A stretch of DNA of 64,000 nt, taken from NCBI GenBank assembly GCA_937905985.1, contig CALCWC010000087.1, positions 27,281 through 91,280 on the forward strand. The letters are read 5' to 3'. The notes below the pieces were generated by a model. That model had not been told where the DNA came from. It saw nothing but the letters and a program-made list of their open reading frames with translations, and ran no database searches. Positions 26,402 through 39,271 of this stretch are shown here, one piece after another (within the stretch, counting starts at the first letter, position 1; every line of letters begins with the position of its first letter). Origin of the DNA: an uncultured Verrucomicrobiales bacterium. GTDB lineage: Bacteria; Verrucomicrobiota; Verrucomicrobiia; Verrucomicrobiales; Akkermansiaceae. The translations under genes and the position numbers were made by a program.

Positions 26402-26456
26402 CCCTTCCGCAGGAGGGAAAAAACTCAATATCAACCCGAACGTACTGCAAAACATT

Positions 26457-27161
26457 ATGTCAACTAAACGCTCCAAGCGCTATACAGAGGCTGCCAAGCT
26501 GGTGGAACCCGGCAAGGCTTACGCCGTGGAGGAGGCTGTGGAACTCATGAAGAGCTTCCCCGCTCCCAAGTTCGACCCCACGGTCACCCTCTCCTTCCAC
26601 CTGACGGTGGATCCCCGCAAATCCGACCAGATGGTCCGCGGCTCCGTCGCGCTCCCCAATGGTACGGGTAAGAACGTCCGCGTCATCGTCTTCGCCCAGG
26701 GTGAGGCCGCTCAGGCTGCCCTCGAGGCCGGCGCGGAGAAAGTCGGTCTGGACGACCTCATCAAGGAGGTGCAGGAAGGATACCTTGATTTCGACAGCGC
26801 AATCGCCACCCCGGACGCCATGGCCCAGGTGCGTAAGATTGCCCGTGTGCTCGGCCCGCGCGGCCTTATGCCCAACCCGAAGACCGGCACGGTGACGGAA
26901 GACACCGCCAAGGCCGTTCGCGAGGTGAAGGCCGGCCGTGTGGACTTCAAGGTGGACAAGAACGCCAACATCTCCGCTGCGGTGGGCAAGCTCTCCTTTG
27001 AGAAGGAGAAGCTGGCAGAGAACCTGCGCGCCCTCATCGCCGCCGTGGTGAAGGCCAGGCCCTCCGGTGCCAAGGGCGCCTACATCGCCGCCGTCACCGC
27101 CACCAGCTCCATGAACCCCGGCCTGCCCATCAGCCAGACCGAGTTCTCCAAGCAGCAGTAA
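26457..27161 (+). CDS. rplA: 50S ribosomal protein L1
   Basis: A 234-residue ribosomal stalk protein that also acts as a translational repressor of its operon in many bacteria. The family motif GRAALG-like LGPRGLMPNPKTGTV lies at about 141-155. The start MSTKRSKRYTEAAKL is chosen by homology; the frame is open far upstream. No Shine-Dalgarno sequence is present; an A-rich stretch precedes the ATG. Confidence 0.98.
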   Translation: MSTKRSKRYTEAAKLVEPGKAYAVEEAVELMKSFPAPKFDPTVTLSFHLTVDPRKSDQMVRGSVALPNGTGKNVRVIVFAQGEAAQAALEAGAEKVGLDDLIKEVQEGYLDFDSAIATPDAMAQVRKIARVLGPRGLMPNPKTGTVTEDTAKAVREVKAGRVDFKVDKNANISAAVGKLSFEKEKLAENLRALIAAVVKARPSGAKGAYIAAVTATSSMNPGLPISQTEFSKQQ

Positions 27162-27180
27162 CCCTGAACACGATACGAAC

Positions 27181-27699
27181 ATGAGCACTGAACACAAAAT
27201 GAATGCGGACAAGGCTGTCATCATCGAGACCCTCCAGGCCAAGGTGAACGCCTCCCCCTTCCTCATCGTCATCGACTACACCGGCATCACCGTGCCGGAG
27301 TTCACGGACCTGCGCGCCAAGCTCGCTGCGTCCGGCGCCTCCTGCATGGTGGCCAAGAACTCCTACATGAGCAAGGCCCTGGCAGAAGCCGGCCTGCCGG
27401 ACATCTCTGCCTCCCTGAAGGGCCAGACCGCCTACGTGATGGGCGAGAGCGACGTGTGCGCCGCCGCCAAGGTGTTGAACACGTTTGCCAAGGCCACCAA
27501 GAAGGCTCCGTACAAGGCAGGTATCATGGATGGCGCTCAGCTTGAGCCCGCCAAGATCCAGGCACTGGGCGACCTGCCCAGCCGCGAGGTTCTGCTGGCC
27601 ACGCTGCTTGGCACCATCAACGGTGCCGGCTCCGCCCTGGCCCGCGTTATCCAGGCCTATGTGGACAAGGAGGGTGGTTCCCAGGAAACCGCAGAATAA
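27181..27699 (+). CDS. rplJ: 50S ribosomal protein L10
   Basis: A 172-residue protein that anchors L7/L12 dimers to the ribosome. It has the conserved VIDYTGITVPEFTDLRAKL region and a C-terminal L7/L12-binding helix. Only 19 nt separate it from rplA, so the L10 autoregulatory leader known from E. coli cannot fit there. Instead 150 nt lie between it and rplL. Confidence 0.96.
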   Translation: MSTEHKMNADKAVIIETLQAKVNASPFLIVIDYTGITVPEFTDLRAKLAASGASCMVAKNSYMSKALAEAGLPDISASLKGQTAYVMGESDVCAAAKVLNTFAKATKKAPYKAGIMDGAQLEPAKIQALGDLPSREVLLATLLGTINGAGSALARVIQAYVDKEGGSQETAE

Positions 27700-27720
27700 C
27701 AAAGAACTTGAACAGATGGC

Positions 27721-27740
27721 GGCGGTGTGGTTCCACCGCC
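27721..27740 (+). promoter_or_regulatory. intercistronic hairpin between rplJ and rplL
   Basis: A 7-bp stem, GGCGGTG (27721-27727) with CACCGCC (27734-27740), with possible extension to GCC/GGC on both sides and no T-tract. It could tune the L10:L12 ratio (1:4 or 1:6 in ribosomes) by processing or protein binding. Confidence 0.45.
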
Positions 27741-27849
27741 CCGCCGCCTGAAACAAAATTAGGCTCTCTGTCGGCTCTCCGGCCGGTGAGAACTGAAATG
27801 GGCAGGAAGCCCCTGCCCGCGACAAGAACCAATTAACCAGAAAACAACA

Positions 27850-28227
27850 ATGGCTGATATCAATACAATCGCAGAGGAACTCGGTAAGCTGACCATTCTG
27901 GAGGCTGCCGAGCTTGTTAAGTTGCTCGAAGAGAAGTGGGGCGTTTCCGCCGCTGCTCCTGTGGCTGCTGCCGCCGCTCCCGGCGCTGCTCCCGCTGAGG
28001 CTGCCGAGGAGAAGACCTCCTTCGACGTCGAGCTGACCGATGGCGGCGCCAACAAGATTGCCGTCATTAAGGCAGTCCGCACCGTCAAGCCCGGTCTGGG
28101 CCTGGCTGATGCCAAGAAGCTCGTCGAGGGCGCTCCCGCCGTCATCCTTGAAGGTGCCTCCAAGGAGGACGCCGACAAGGCCAAGGCCGAGCTCGAAAAG
28201 GCTGGCGCAAAGGTCACCATCAAGTAA
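27850..28227 (+). CDS. rplL: 50S ribosomal protein L7/L12
   Basis: A 125-residue stalk protein that recruits GTPase factors. The N-terminal dimerisation helices (ILEAAELVKLLEEKWGVS), an Ala/Pro hinge (about 35-52) and the factor-binding C-terminal domain (KTSFDVELTDGGANKIAVIK, GLGLADAKKLVE) are all present. An A-rich leader without Shine-Dalgarno precedes the start. Confidence 0.98.
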   Translation: MADINTIAEELGKLTILEAAELVKLLEEKWGVSAAAPVAAAAAPGAAPAEAAEEKTSFDVELTDGGANKIAVIKAVRTVKPGLGLADAKKLVEGAPAVILEGASKEDADKAKAELEKAGAKVTIK

Positions 28228-28237
28228 CCTTTATTTA

Positions 28238-28279
28238 CGCGAGCGCAGGGGGGGACTACGGTTTCCCCCTGCCTTCGCG
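28238..28279 (+). promoter_or_regulatory. hairpin after rplL (attenuator or leaky terminator)
   Basis: The stem GCAGGGGG (28245-28252) with CCCCCTGC (28265-28272) is extended by CGCGA/TCGCG, and a T-rich but interrupted sequence (TCTTTCCGTGTTTTGG) follows. It is suitable for partial termination between the ribosomal and RNA polymerase genes. Confidence 0.55.
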
Positions 28280-28380
28280 TCTTTCCGTGTTTTGGCTTCA
28301 CGGTCAAGCCAAACGTTTTATTAACCATTAAAATCCAAGGCTTAAGAAAATCTGTTCTCGCGCGCGCCTTCGCGTGGGCC

Positions 28381-28440
28381 CGACCCGGGGGAAGCCCGTT
28401 TCCCCACCCTGCATTCGGTAGCGGGGCTTCCCCCGGGTCG
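28381..28440 (+). promoter_or_regulatory. 17-bp perfect inverted repeat in the rplL-rpoB gap
   Basis: CGACCCGGGGGAAGCCC (28381-28397) is perfectly complementary to 28424-28440, enclosing a 26-nt loop, and no T-tract follows. The long uninterrupted stem is unlike a normal terminator and resembles the RNase III-type processing hairpin that E. coli has at this position. The rest of 28280-28511 shows no gene. Confidence 0.6.
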
Positions 28441-28511
28441 GTTTCACCAAACGGGAACCGGCCCCCGCCCCGGGTAACAGGGAGCACATCAACCATCATC
28501 TCGCCAACTCT

Positions 28512-31500
28512 ATGTCCAAGCCCAAGCAAGAGAGAATCAGTTTCGGCAAGATCAAGGAGGTCATCGAACCGCCGAACTTGATTGAAATCCAGACGAAGTC
28601 CTACGAGGAGTTCCTACAGCACAACACGGAGCCGAAGAAGCGGCTCAAGACCGGCCTTCAAGCCGTGCTGACGGAACACTTCCCGATAGAGAGCTACGAC
28701 GGTCAAATCAAGCTCAAGTACATCTCCTATGAGGTGGCTCCCTCCAAGATTTCGGACTTCACGGCCATCCGCAACGGCGAGACCTACAGCGCCTCCATCT
28801 ACATCAAGTTCCAGCTGGACGTCAACAACGGCGAATACACCACCGAGGAGAACGTCTACATGGGAGAAATCCCCATGATTACGGAGCGCGGCACCTTCGT
28901 CATCAACGGTGCAGAGCGTGTCATTGTGGCCCAGCTGCACCGCTCCCCCGGCCTGTGCTTTGAGAAGACCCGCCACAGCAACGGGCGAGACATCTTCTCC
29001 TTCCGCATGATTCCGGACCGCGGCTCCTGGCTGGAGGTACAGTTCGACACGAGCGACCTGATGTACGTGTTCCTTGACCGCCGCCGCCGCCGCCGCAAGT
29101 TCCTGGCCACCACCTTCCTGCGCTATCTGGGGTACGAGACGGACCGCCAGATTGTGGAGCAGTTCTACACCATCCAGAAGCTGAAGCTCTCCAGCGTGTC
29201 CGGCGACGAGCTGGAGTACCTGGTGCCCTTCGAGGACGTGACCTACGGCAAGGACACCGACGAGCGCAAGGCCACCATCATTTCCAAGGCCTACGAGCCC
29301 CTCAGCGCGGCCACCATCCGCAAGATGCAGGAGCTGGGCATCAAGCAGATCGAGGTGATCGACCAGCGCGAGGACGAGCTGCTCGTCAAGACCCTCAAGA
29401 AGGACCTGTCCTACGACCGCGAGTCTGCCCTGAAGGAAATCTTCCGCAAGTTCCGCCCGGGGGATCCGCCCACCGTGCAGCAGGCCACCACCGCGCTGGA
29501 CCGCCTCTTCAAGGATCCCAAGCGCTATGACCTCACCCGCGTCGGCCGCTACAAGATCAACCAGAAGCTCGGCCTGGACGTTTCGGAAGACTGCCGCCTC
29601 ATCCAGCCCATCGATTTCCTGACGGCTGTCAAGTACCTTCTGCACCTGCGCCGCGGAACGGAAGGCTATCAGGTGGACGACATCGACCACCTGGGCAACC
29701 GCCGCGTGCGTGCCGTGGGCGAATTGGTTTCCAACCAGTGCCGCGTGGGCCTGGCCCGCACGGAGCGCCTGGTGAAGGAGCGCATGACACTGTGCGACAC
29801 CTCCAAGAACGACATCACGCCCAGCAAGCTCATCAACCCGAAGGCCCTCAGCGCCGTGGTGCGAGACTTCTTCGGCCGCAGCCAGCTCTCCCAGTTCATG
29901 GACCAGATCAACCCGCTGGCCGAGCTCACGCACAAGCGCCGCCTCTCCGCACTGGGGCCGGGCGGCCTGAACCGCGACCGCGCGGGTTTCGAGGTGCGAG
30001 ACGTGCATCCCTCCCACTACGGCCGCATCTGCCCCATTGAGACGCCTGAAGGCCCGAACATCGGCCTCATCAACTCCCTTTGCACCTATGCGCGCATTGA
30101 CGAGTACGGCTTCATCGAGACGCCGTTCCGCCGCATCAAGCACATTGAGAAGAAGGGCAAGAAGCCGGAAACCATCGTCACCAACGAGGTGGAGTACCTC
30201 ACCGCCGACAAGGAGGAGTACCACCTGATCGCCCAGGCCAACAACGAACTGGACGAGGACAACGGCAACGGCCATTTCGTCAAGTCTCGCGTCACCGCGC
30301 GTGAGCACGGCGAATTCGTGGAGGTGGATCCCGCCCGCGTGGAGTACATGGATGTCTCCCCCAAGCAGATCATCTCCATTGCCGCCGGCCTGATTCCCTT
30401 CCTGGAGCACGACGACGCCAACCGCGCCCTGATGGGTGCGAACATGCAGCGCCAGGGCGTGCCGCTGATGGTGAACCAGGCTCCCCTGGTGGGCACGGGC
30501 ATTGAAGGCAAGTGCGCCAGGGACTCCGGCTCCGTCATCGTGGCCAAGGGCCCGGGCATTGTTGCCTCCGCCACGGCAGAGTACATCGTCACCACCAAGG
30601 ATGGCGAGCTGCCCGTTTCCTCCAACACCTGGCTCAGCGAGCCGGAAAGCGTCAAGACCGATCCCGAAAACGGCATCTACGTCTATCAGCTCCGCAAGTT
30701 CATGCGCTCCAACGCCTCCACCTGCATCAACCAGAAGCCCATCGTCTCCCGCGGAGACAAGGTGAAGAAGGGTGATGTGCTGGCGGACGGCCCGTGCACG
30801 GACGGCGGCGAGCTGGCCCTGGGGCGCAACGTGCTGGTGGCCTACATGTCCTGGTACGGCTACAACTTCGAGGACGCCATCATCATCTCCGAGCGCCTGG
30901 TGCAGGAAGACGCCTACACCTCCATCCACATCGAGGAATTCGAGGAGAAGGCCCGCGATACCAAGCTCGGACCGGAGGAAATCACCCGCGATATCCCCAA
31001 CGTGGGCGACGAAGCCCTCAAGAACCTCGACAGCGAGGGTGTGGTGCGCATCGGCGCCGAAGTGAAGGCCGGCGATATCCTGGTGGGCAAGATCACCCCC
31101 AAGAGCGAGACCGACCTGGCTCCGGAGGAACGCCTGCTGCGCGCCATCTTCGGTGAGAAGGCCGCGGACGTGAAGGACACCTCCCTGCGCGTGCCGCCCG
31201 GTACCACCGGCGTGGTCATGGATGTGCGCGTGGTGCACTCCGCCGTGCCCGGAACTCCCGCCGTGGACGTGGAGAAGGAGGCCCAGAAGCAGCGCAAGAA
31301 GCTGGACACCGAGTACCAGAAGAACCGCGACAAGCTCATCGAGGACCTCACCAGCAAGCTTTCCGACCGCCTGCTCGGCGAGAAGATTCCGCTGGAAATC
31401 ACCCGCGCCGGTACCAATGAAATCATCATTCCGGCCAACCGCAAGATCACCAAGACCCTGCTGCGCAAGCTCGCCGTTCACCACGACCAGATCGAGATGA

Positions 31501-32588
31501 ACGAGAGCCCCGTGCGCAACCAGATCTTCGAGATCATCAACACCTTTGAGACCCGCTTCGCTGACCTGGACACCGAGCGCGACCGCCGACTCGACCAGAT
31601 TGAGGCCGGCGCTGAGCTCGACCCCGGCGTCGTCACTGAAGTCAAGGTCTACATCGCCACCAAGCGCAAGCTCGGCGTGGGCGACAAGATGGCAGGCCGC
31701 CACGGTAACAAGGGCGTCTGCTCCCGCGTGCTTCCGGTAGAGGATATGCCCTACCTGGAGGACGGCACGCCGGTGGACATCATCCTCAACCCGCTGGGCG
31801 TGCCCTCCCGCATGAACGTGGGTCAGGTGCTGGAGGCCCACCTGGGCGTGGCCGCCAAGGCCCTGGGCTTCAAGGTGACCACCCCCGTGTTCGACGGCAT
31901 TGAGGAAAAGAAGATCTGGGAGTACATGAGCCAGGCCAAGCAGGTGCCCGGCTTCTCCTGGGTGGGCGACGGCAAGGACGGCTCCACCGCCGGTAAGAGC
32001 CGCCTCATCGACGGCCTCACCGGTGAGTACTTCCACTACCCCGTGGTGGTGGGCTACACCTACATGCTCAAGCTCAACCACCTGGTGGCAGACAAGGTGC
32101 ACGCCCGTGCCGTGGGTACCTACTCCCTCGTCACCCAGCAGCCGCTGGGCGGCAAGGCTCAGCACGGTGGCCAGCGATTCGGCGAAATGGAAGTGTGGGC
32201 CATGGAGGCATACGGTGCCGCCTACACCCTCCAGGAGCTCCTCACCGTCAAGTCCGACGACGTGCAGGGCCGCACCCGAATCTACGAGAATATTGTCAAG
32301 GGCGACAACTCGTTGGAGGCCGGAACCCCGGAATCCTTCAACGTGCTCATCAAGGAAATGCAGTCCCTCTGCCTCAACGTGCAGCCCACCGAGCAGAAGG
32401 ACCGCGAGAACGCGCCCCGTACCGCTGACGACTACTTCGCGCTCCTGGCCGATGACGGCATGGAGGGCGGCTTCATCAGCGAGGACGACGACGAGGAAGG
32501 CGAGAAGCCGGAAAGCGACGATGAAGACGACTTCTCCGAAGACGTGGAGGAACCCGCCAACACCGATGACGACGATTCCGAGATGTAA
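28512..32588 (+). CDS. rpoB: DNA-directed RNA polymerase subunit beta
   Basis: The 1358-residue beta subunit, which builds half of the active-site cleft. The rifampicin region reads SQLSQFMDQINPLAELTHKR, with the usual sensitive residues at 516, 526 and 531 (E. coli numbering) and Ile at 518, followed by RRLSALGPGG. The GDKMAGRHGNKG segment near the active site and the C-terminal VWAMEAYGAAYTLQE are canonical. An unusual feature is a ~36-residue acidic tail (about 1323-1358, runs of Asp/Glu) after the conserved end. The gene starts 284 nt after rplL and 29 nt before rpoC. Confidence 0.99.
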   Translation: MSKPKQERISFGKIKEVIEPPNLIEIQTKSYEEFLQHNTEPKKRLKTGLQAVLTEHFPIESYDGQIKLKYISYEVAPSKISDFTAIRNGETYSASIYIKFQLDVNNGEYTTEENVYMGEIPMITERGTFVINGAERVIVAQLHRSPGLCFEKTRHSNGRDIFSFRMIPDRGSWLEVQFDTSDLMYVFLDRRRRRRKFLATTFLRYLGYETDRQIVEQFYTIQKLKLSSVSGDELEYLVPFEDVTYGKDTDERKATIISKAYEPLSAATIRKMQELGIKQIEVIDQREDELLVKTLKKDLSYDRESALKEIFRKFRPGDPPTVQQATTALDRLFKDPKRYDLTRVGRYKINQKLGLDVSEDCRLIQPIDFLTAVKYLLHLRRGTEGYQVDDIDHLGNRRVRAVGELVSNQCRVGLARTERLVKERMTLCDTSKNDITPSKLINPKALSAVVRDFFGRSQLSQFMDQINPLAELTHKRRLSALGPGGLNRDRAGFEVRDVHPSHYGRICPIETPEGPNIGLINSLCTYARIDEYGFIETPFRRIKHIEKKGKKPETIVTNEVEYLTADKEEYHLIAQANNELDEDNGNGHFVKSRVTAREHGEFVEVDPARVEYMDVSPKQIISIAAGLIPFLEHDDANRALMGANMQRQGVPLMVNQAPLVGTGIEGKCARDSGSVIVAKGPGIVASATAEYIVTTKDGELPVSSNTWLSEPESVKTDPENGIYVYQLRKFMRSNASTCINQKPIVSRGDKVKKGDVLADGPCTDGGELALGRNVLVAYMSWYGYNFEDAIIISERLVQEDAYTSIHIEEFEEKARDTKLGPEEITRDIPNVGDEALKNLDSEGVVRIGAEVKAGDILVGKITPKSETDLAPEERLLRAIFGEKAADVKDTSLRVPPGTTGVVMDVRVVHSAVPGTPAVDVEKEAQKQRKKLDTEYQKNRDKLIEDLTSKLSDRLLGEKIPLEITRAGTNEIIIPANRKITKTLLRKLAVHHDQIEMNESPVRNQIFEIINTFETRFADLDTERDRRLDQIEAGAELDPGVVTEVKVYIATKRKLGVGDKMAGRHGNKGVCSRVLPVEDMPYLEDGTPVDIILNPLGVPSRMNVGQVLEAHLGVAAKALGFKVTTPVFDGIEEKKIWEYMSQAKQVPGFSWVGDGKDGSTAGKSRLIDGLTGEYFHYPVVVGYTYMLKLNHLVADKVHARAVGTYSLVTQQPLGGKAQHGGQRFGEMEVWAMEAYGAAYTLQELLTVKSDDVQGRTRIYENIVKGDNSLEAGTPESFNVLIKEMQSLCLNVQPTEQKDRENAPRTADDYFALLADDGMEGGFISEDDDEEGEKPESDDEDDFSEDVEEPANTDDDDSEM

Positions 32589-32617
32589 CCCAGTAACCCT
32601 TAAATAACCGTACCAAT

Positions 32618-36883
<4,266 letters not shown>

Positions 36884-36905
36884 GCGCAAGCCGCAAAAAC
36901 ATTTC

Positions 36906-36943
36906 AAGGCCCGCCCGGCACCATGCCGCGCGGGCCTTTTTAT
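36906..36943 (+). terminator. intrinsic terminator of the rpoBC operon
   Basis: AAGGCCCGC (36906-36914) pairs with GCGGGCCTT (36930-36938), with an inner GGC/GCC pair, and is followed by TTTTTAT. Confidence 0.9.
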
Positions 36944-36988
36944 ACACCTACCGTTACCCCTTTGCTCTGGTCCGCCGGTGCGTATGGG

Positions 36989-37017
36989 TTGACAAGCAGC
37001 CACGGGCATGGTAGAAA
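36989..37017 (+). promoter_or_regulatory. promoter of the rhodanese-like gene
   Basis: TTGACA (36989-36994), a 17-bp spacer and TAGAAA (37012-37017), preceded by TGG as an extended -10. The box ends 10 nt before ATG 37028. Confidence 0.6.
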
Positions 37018-37027
37018 GGGTGCACAC

Positions 37028-37513
37028 ATGCGGGGAACGTTTGAACAGGCGCTGCGGCTGGGATTCATCATCCTGGGATTGGGTGTGGTCATCTATGGGG
37101 TGGATGCGCTGGTGTTCGCGCCGCGGCGCATTCCGCCGTGCGTGCAGGAGCAGCTGCCGCCGGGGCGCGTGTGCCTGGACACCATTCTACAGCGCTATGG
37201 CGACAAGGTGGTGTGGATTGACGCGCGCAGCGAGGCGGACTTTGAATTAAACCACCTGATGCTCAACGAGAACCGCATGTTCCCCATCCGCAAGGGCGCC
37301 GCGCTCCAGGAGCAGGTGGACGCCGCCATGGAGCGCATGCTGGCTGCCGCAGAGCTTGGAGAGTGCATTGTGGTGTTCTGCACGGTGGATTGCGGCTCTT
37401 CCGAGGAGATAGCGCAGCACCTGCGCTCCCTGGGCATTATTGAGGCGCCCGTTTACGTGCTGGAGGGCGGCTGGGACATCTTGCGCCGAGATACCAACAT
37501 GACGGGGAAATGA
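37028..37513 (+). CDS. membrane-anchored rhodanese-like domain protein
   Basis: A 161-residue protein with an N-terminal membrane helix (about 10-30, LGFIILGLGVVIYGVDALVF) and a rhodanese-like domain: WIDARSEADFELNHLMLNE is the CH2A-type opening, and FCTVDCGSSEEIAQHL holds a Cys in the active-loop position (VFCTVDCG). Loop size and residues differ from true thiosulfate sulfurtransferases, so sulfur transfer is only one option. The frame is open upstream to 36923, but the promoter and the membrane helix point to ATG 37028. Confidence 0.75.
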   Translation: MRGTFEQALRLGFIILGLGVVIYGVDALVFAPRRIPPCVQEQLPPGRVCLDTILQRYGDKVVWIDARSEADFELNHLMLNENRMFPIRKGAALQEQVDAAMERMLAAAELGECIVVFCTVDCGSSEEIAQHLRSLGIIEAPVYVLEGGWDILRRDTNMTGK

Positions 37514-37533
37514 GATGGGCATCTCATTTCCCC
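37504..37533. terminator. perfect palindrome after the rhodanese-like gene (bidirectional terminator candidate)
   Basis: GGGGAAATGAGATG (37504-37517) and its perfect complement (37520-37533) around a 2-nt centre. It overlaps the stop codon (37511-37513) and is followed by TGAATTT. It lies between convergent genes and could stop both. Confidence 0.55.
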
Positions 37534-37534
37534 T

Positions 37535-37638
37535 GAATTTGCAATCTACAATTGACGATTGACAATTTTGAAATTCGTCGCACGCGGAGCGTGCGCTAAC
37601 TTCCAAATTGTAAATTGTAAATTGTCAATCGTAAATTC
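37535..37638. repeat. AT-rich palindromic intergenic element with GC core
   Basis: A 104-bp element with arms that start GAATTT and end AAATTC. The left arm (ACAATTGACGATTGACAATT) mirrors the right arm (TAAATTGTCAATCGTAAATT). In the centre lies a small GC hairpin, CACGC-GGA-GCGTG. A half copy of one arm lies at 51285-51327, so this is a dispersed repeat. Confidence 0.6.
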
Positions 37639-38581
37639 ATCGGGGTTTATAGGTGTCCTCCGCGGCCTGTTCGGTCTCGCAGCCTTCCTTCTCGGGATTG
37701 GCTTCGGGATCGTAGCTGTTCAATACGGCGTTCTGCACCTTGCCGAGGGTCTCTAGCTGGGAATCGATGCGCTCGCTCATCTGGTAGCTGAGCACAACCA
37801 GCTGCGGGATGGCTTTCTTGAGTTCCTTGATGTTCTTTTGGGCGTTTTTGACGGTTTGCTTATCCTGGGTGGAAGCCTGCGGCAGGGCTGGCGCGCCCCA
37901 GCCGCCGCGGCCCCCGCGGCCACCTCCCCAGCCGCCGCGGCCACCCTGGCCACCGGGTATGCCCCATCCGCCGCGGCCACCCTGGCCGCCTGGGTTGGTC
38001 CATTCCGGGTGTTGCTCTGCCCAGCGGTTGGCCATGCGGCCCAATCCCGTGGGGTCGTTCTTGGCGAGGGCCTTGTCCCTCTTCTTTTCAAGCTTTTCCT
38101 GAATGGAGGCAATCTTGGCGCGCTGCTGGTCGATGCTGTTGCGGGTGCTCTTGATCTTGGCGTCCACGGAGCGTTTGGACTTCACCAGGGCCACGGTGGA
38201 TTCCAGCAGCTTCTTGCGCATGGCCTTGGCCTTGGCGGCCTCCTTGGCGGCAGCCTCCTCCGCGGCTTTCACCAGGGCAGCCTCCTGAGCGGCCGTCTTC
38301 TCATCCGTCTTCACCACGGCTGGCTGCTTCTCTGCCGGGGCGGGCTGCTCCTGCGCCTTGGGGGCTGCGGGCTCCTCCTCCTCGGCGTCTTCGTCAATCG
38401 TGTCCTCGTCCCACTCCTCGTCAATAAGGTTGCGCGCCTCCATGGCCTCCTTGGCGAAATCCTCTCCATAGAGGTTGATCATTTCCTGTTTACTAAGACC
38501 CTGCTCCTCCTCGGCGCTTGTGGGCGCGGAGGCGGTGCACAGGCAGAAGGCAAGCAATGGCAACAGTTGATATGTCTTCAT
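37637..38581 (-). CDS. exported coiled-coil protein with Gly/Arg/Trp repeats
   Basis: A 314-residue protein of unknown function. A signal peptide (to about residue 22) is followed by an acidic segment (DEDTIDEDAEEEE), an Ala/Lys-rich coiled coil (about 100-185, VKAAEEAAAKEAAKAKAMRK and on), a repeat region of about 35 residues built from GGQGGRGGWG and GGRGGRGGWG units (about 196-232), and a second helical part (KNIKELKKAIPQLVVLSYQM). The Gly-Arg-Trp repeats in an exported protein are unusual; they could bind glycan, nucleic acid or membrane. Its partners are not obvious. Confidence 0.75.
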   Translation of the reverse strand: MKTYQLLPLLAFCLCTASAPTSAEEEQGLSKQEMINLYGEDFAKEAMEARNLIDEEWDEDTIDEDAEEEEPAAPKAQEQPAPAEKQPAVVKTDEKTAAQEAALVKAAEEAAAKEAAKAKAMRKKLLESTVALVKSKRSVDAKIKSTRNSIDQQRAKIASIQEKLEKKRDKALAKNDPTGLGRMANRWAEQHPEWTNPGGQGGRGGWGIPGGQGGRGGWGGGRGGRGGWGAPALPQASTQDKQTVKNAQKNIKELKKAIPQLVVLSYQMSERIDSQLETLGKVQNAVLNSYDPEANPEKEGCETEQAAEDTYKPR

Positions 38582-38652
38582 GGCAAATAGAAAACGTTGT
38601 TACTACATGTATACGAACGCACAGGGAGTTCTCATTCTACAATCATGCCATG

Positions 38653-38685
38653 AAAAAAGCCTTTCCGCGCGGGCGGAAAGGCTTT
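38653..38685 (-). terminator. intrinsic terminator of the DUF6941-like gene
   Basis: A perfect 12-bp stem, AAAGCCTTTCCG (38656-38667) with CGGAAAGGCTTT (38674-38685), plus a T-run on the minus strand. The GCTTTA end could also serve the plus strand. Confidence 0.85.
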
Positions 38686-38715
38686 ATCCAGTTATCGGAA
38701 AACTGGAGAACTCGC

Positions 38716-39138
38716 TTAGGCCTGGGGCTGGGCGGGCTGCTGAACAAGCACAAGGCGCAGCGGCGTGCGAGCCATCAGCTCGCCGTCGAGCGTCACGTCA
38801 ACGCTGTAGTTACCGGACTTCTCGAAGCGGAGACCCTGGAAGTTCATGATAAGGTTACGGGTGAGGAACGTGGCACCCTCGGGGAGAGCCACCTTGAGGT
38901 CACCAACGATGGGCATGCGCTCCTTGTCGAGAGGAGTGCCGTCCTCGTCCACAATGGCAATGCCGAGCTTGTGCTCGCCGGCATCCTCGGGAGTGAGGCA
39001 CATGCGGAGGGCAAGAGCGCAGGCGGGGTGAACCACCGGGAACTGGCGGGCAAAGAGAGTATCGAAGGCACCCTGCACGCAGAGCTTGCCCTGATAATCA
39101 GCGGCGTAGTCGCAAAGAACAGCAACTTGGATATCCAT
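38716..39138 (-). CDS. DUF6941-like protein
   Basis: A 140-residue protein with the pattern CDYAADYQGKLCVQGAFD, FPVVHPACALALRM and LGIAIVDEDGTPL of a small uncharacterised bacterial family (I recall it as DUF6941). It is probably a beta-sandwich, with LEGATFLTR-type strands and a hydrophobic end (PLRLVLVQQP). No signal peptide is seen if it starts at MDIQVAVLC (39138); the frame opens at 39228. It lies 133 nt after the ABC permease gene and has its own terminator. Confidence 0.65.
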   Translation of the reverse strand: MDIQVAVLCDYAADYQGKLCVQGAFDTLFARQFPVVHPACALALRMCLTPEDAGEHKLGIAIVDEDGTPLDKERMPIVGDLKVALPEGATFLTRNLIMNFQGLRFEKSGNYSVDVTLDGELMARTPLRLVLVQQPAQPQA

Positions 39139-39271
39139 AACTTTAGTCGATTTAGATGTGATAATGAAATGAACTTCCGTGAACGGAAGCCCGATAACAA
39201 GAGTATTTTTAGCAAATACCGCCGCCATTGCAAGCTAAAATTGCGATTATGGCACAAAAAACTGTTATGGA

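Noticed and set aside
26402..26456. Shine-Dalgarno-like AGGAGGG between rplK and rplA
   Set aside because: It lies about 40 nt upstream of the rplA start, too far to act as a ribosome-binding site.
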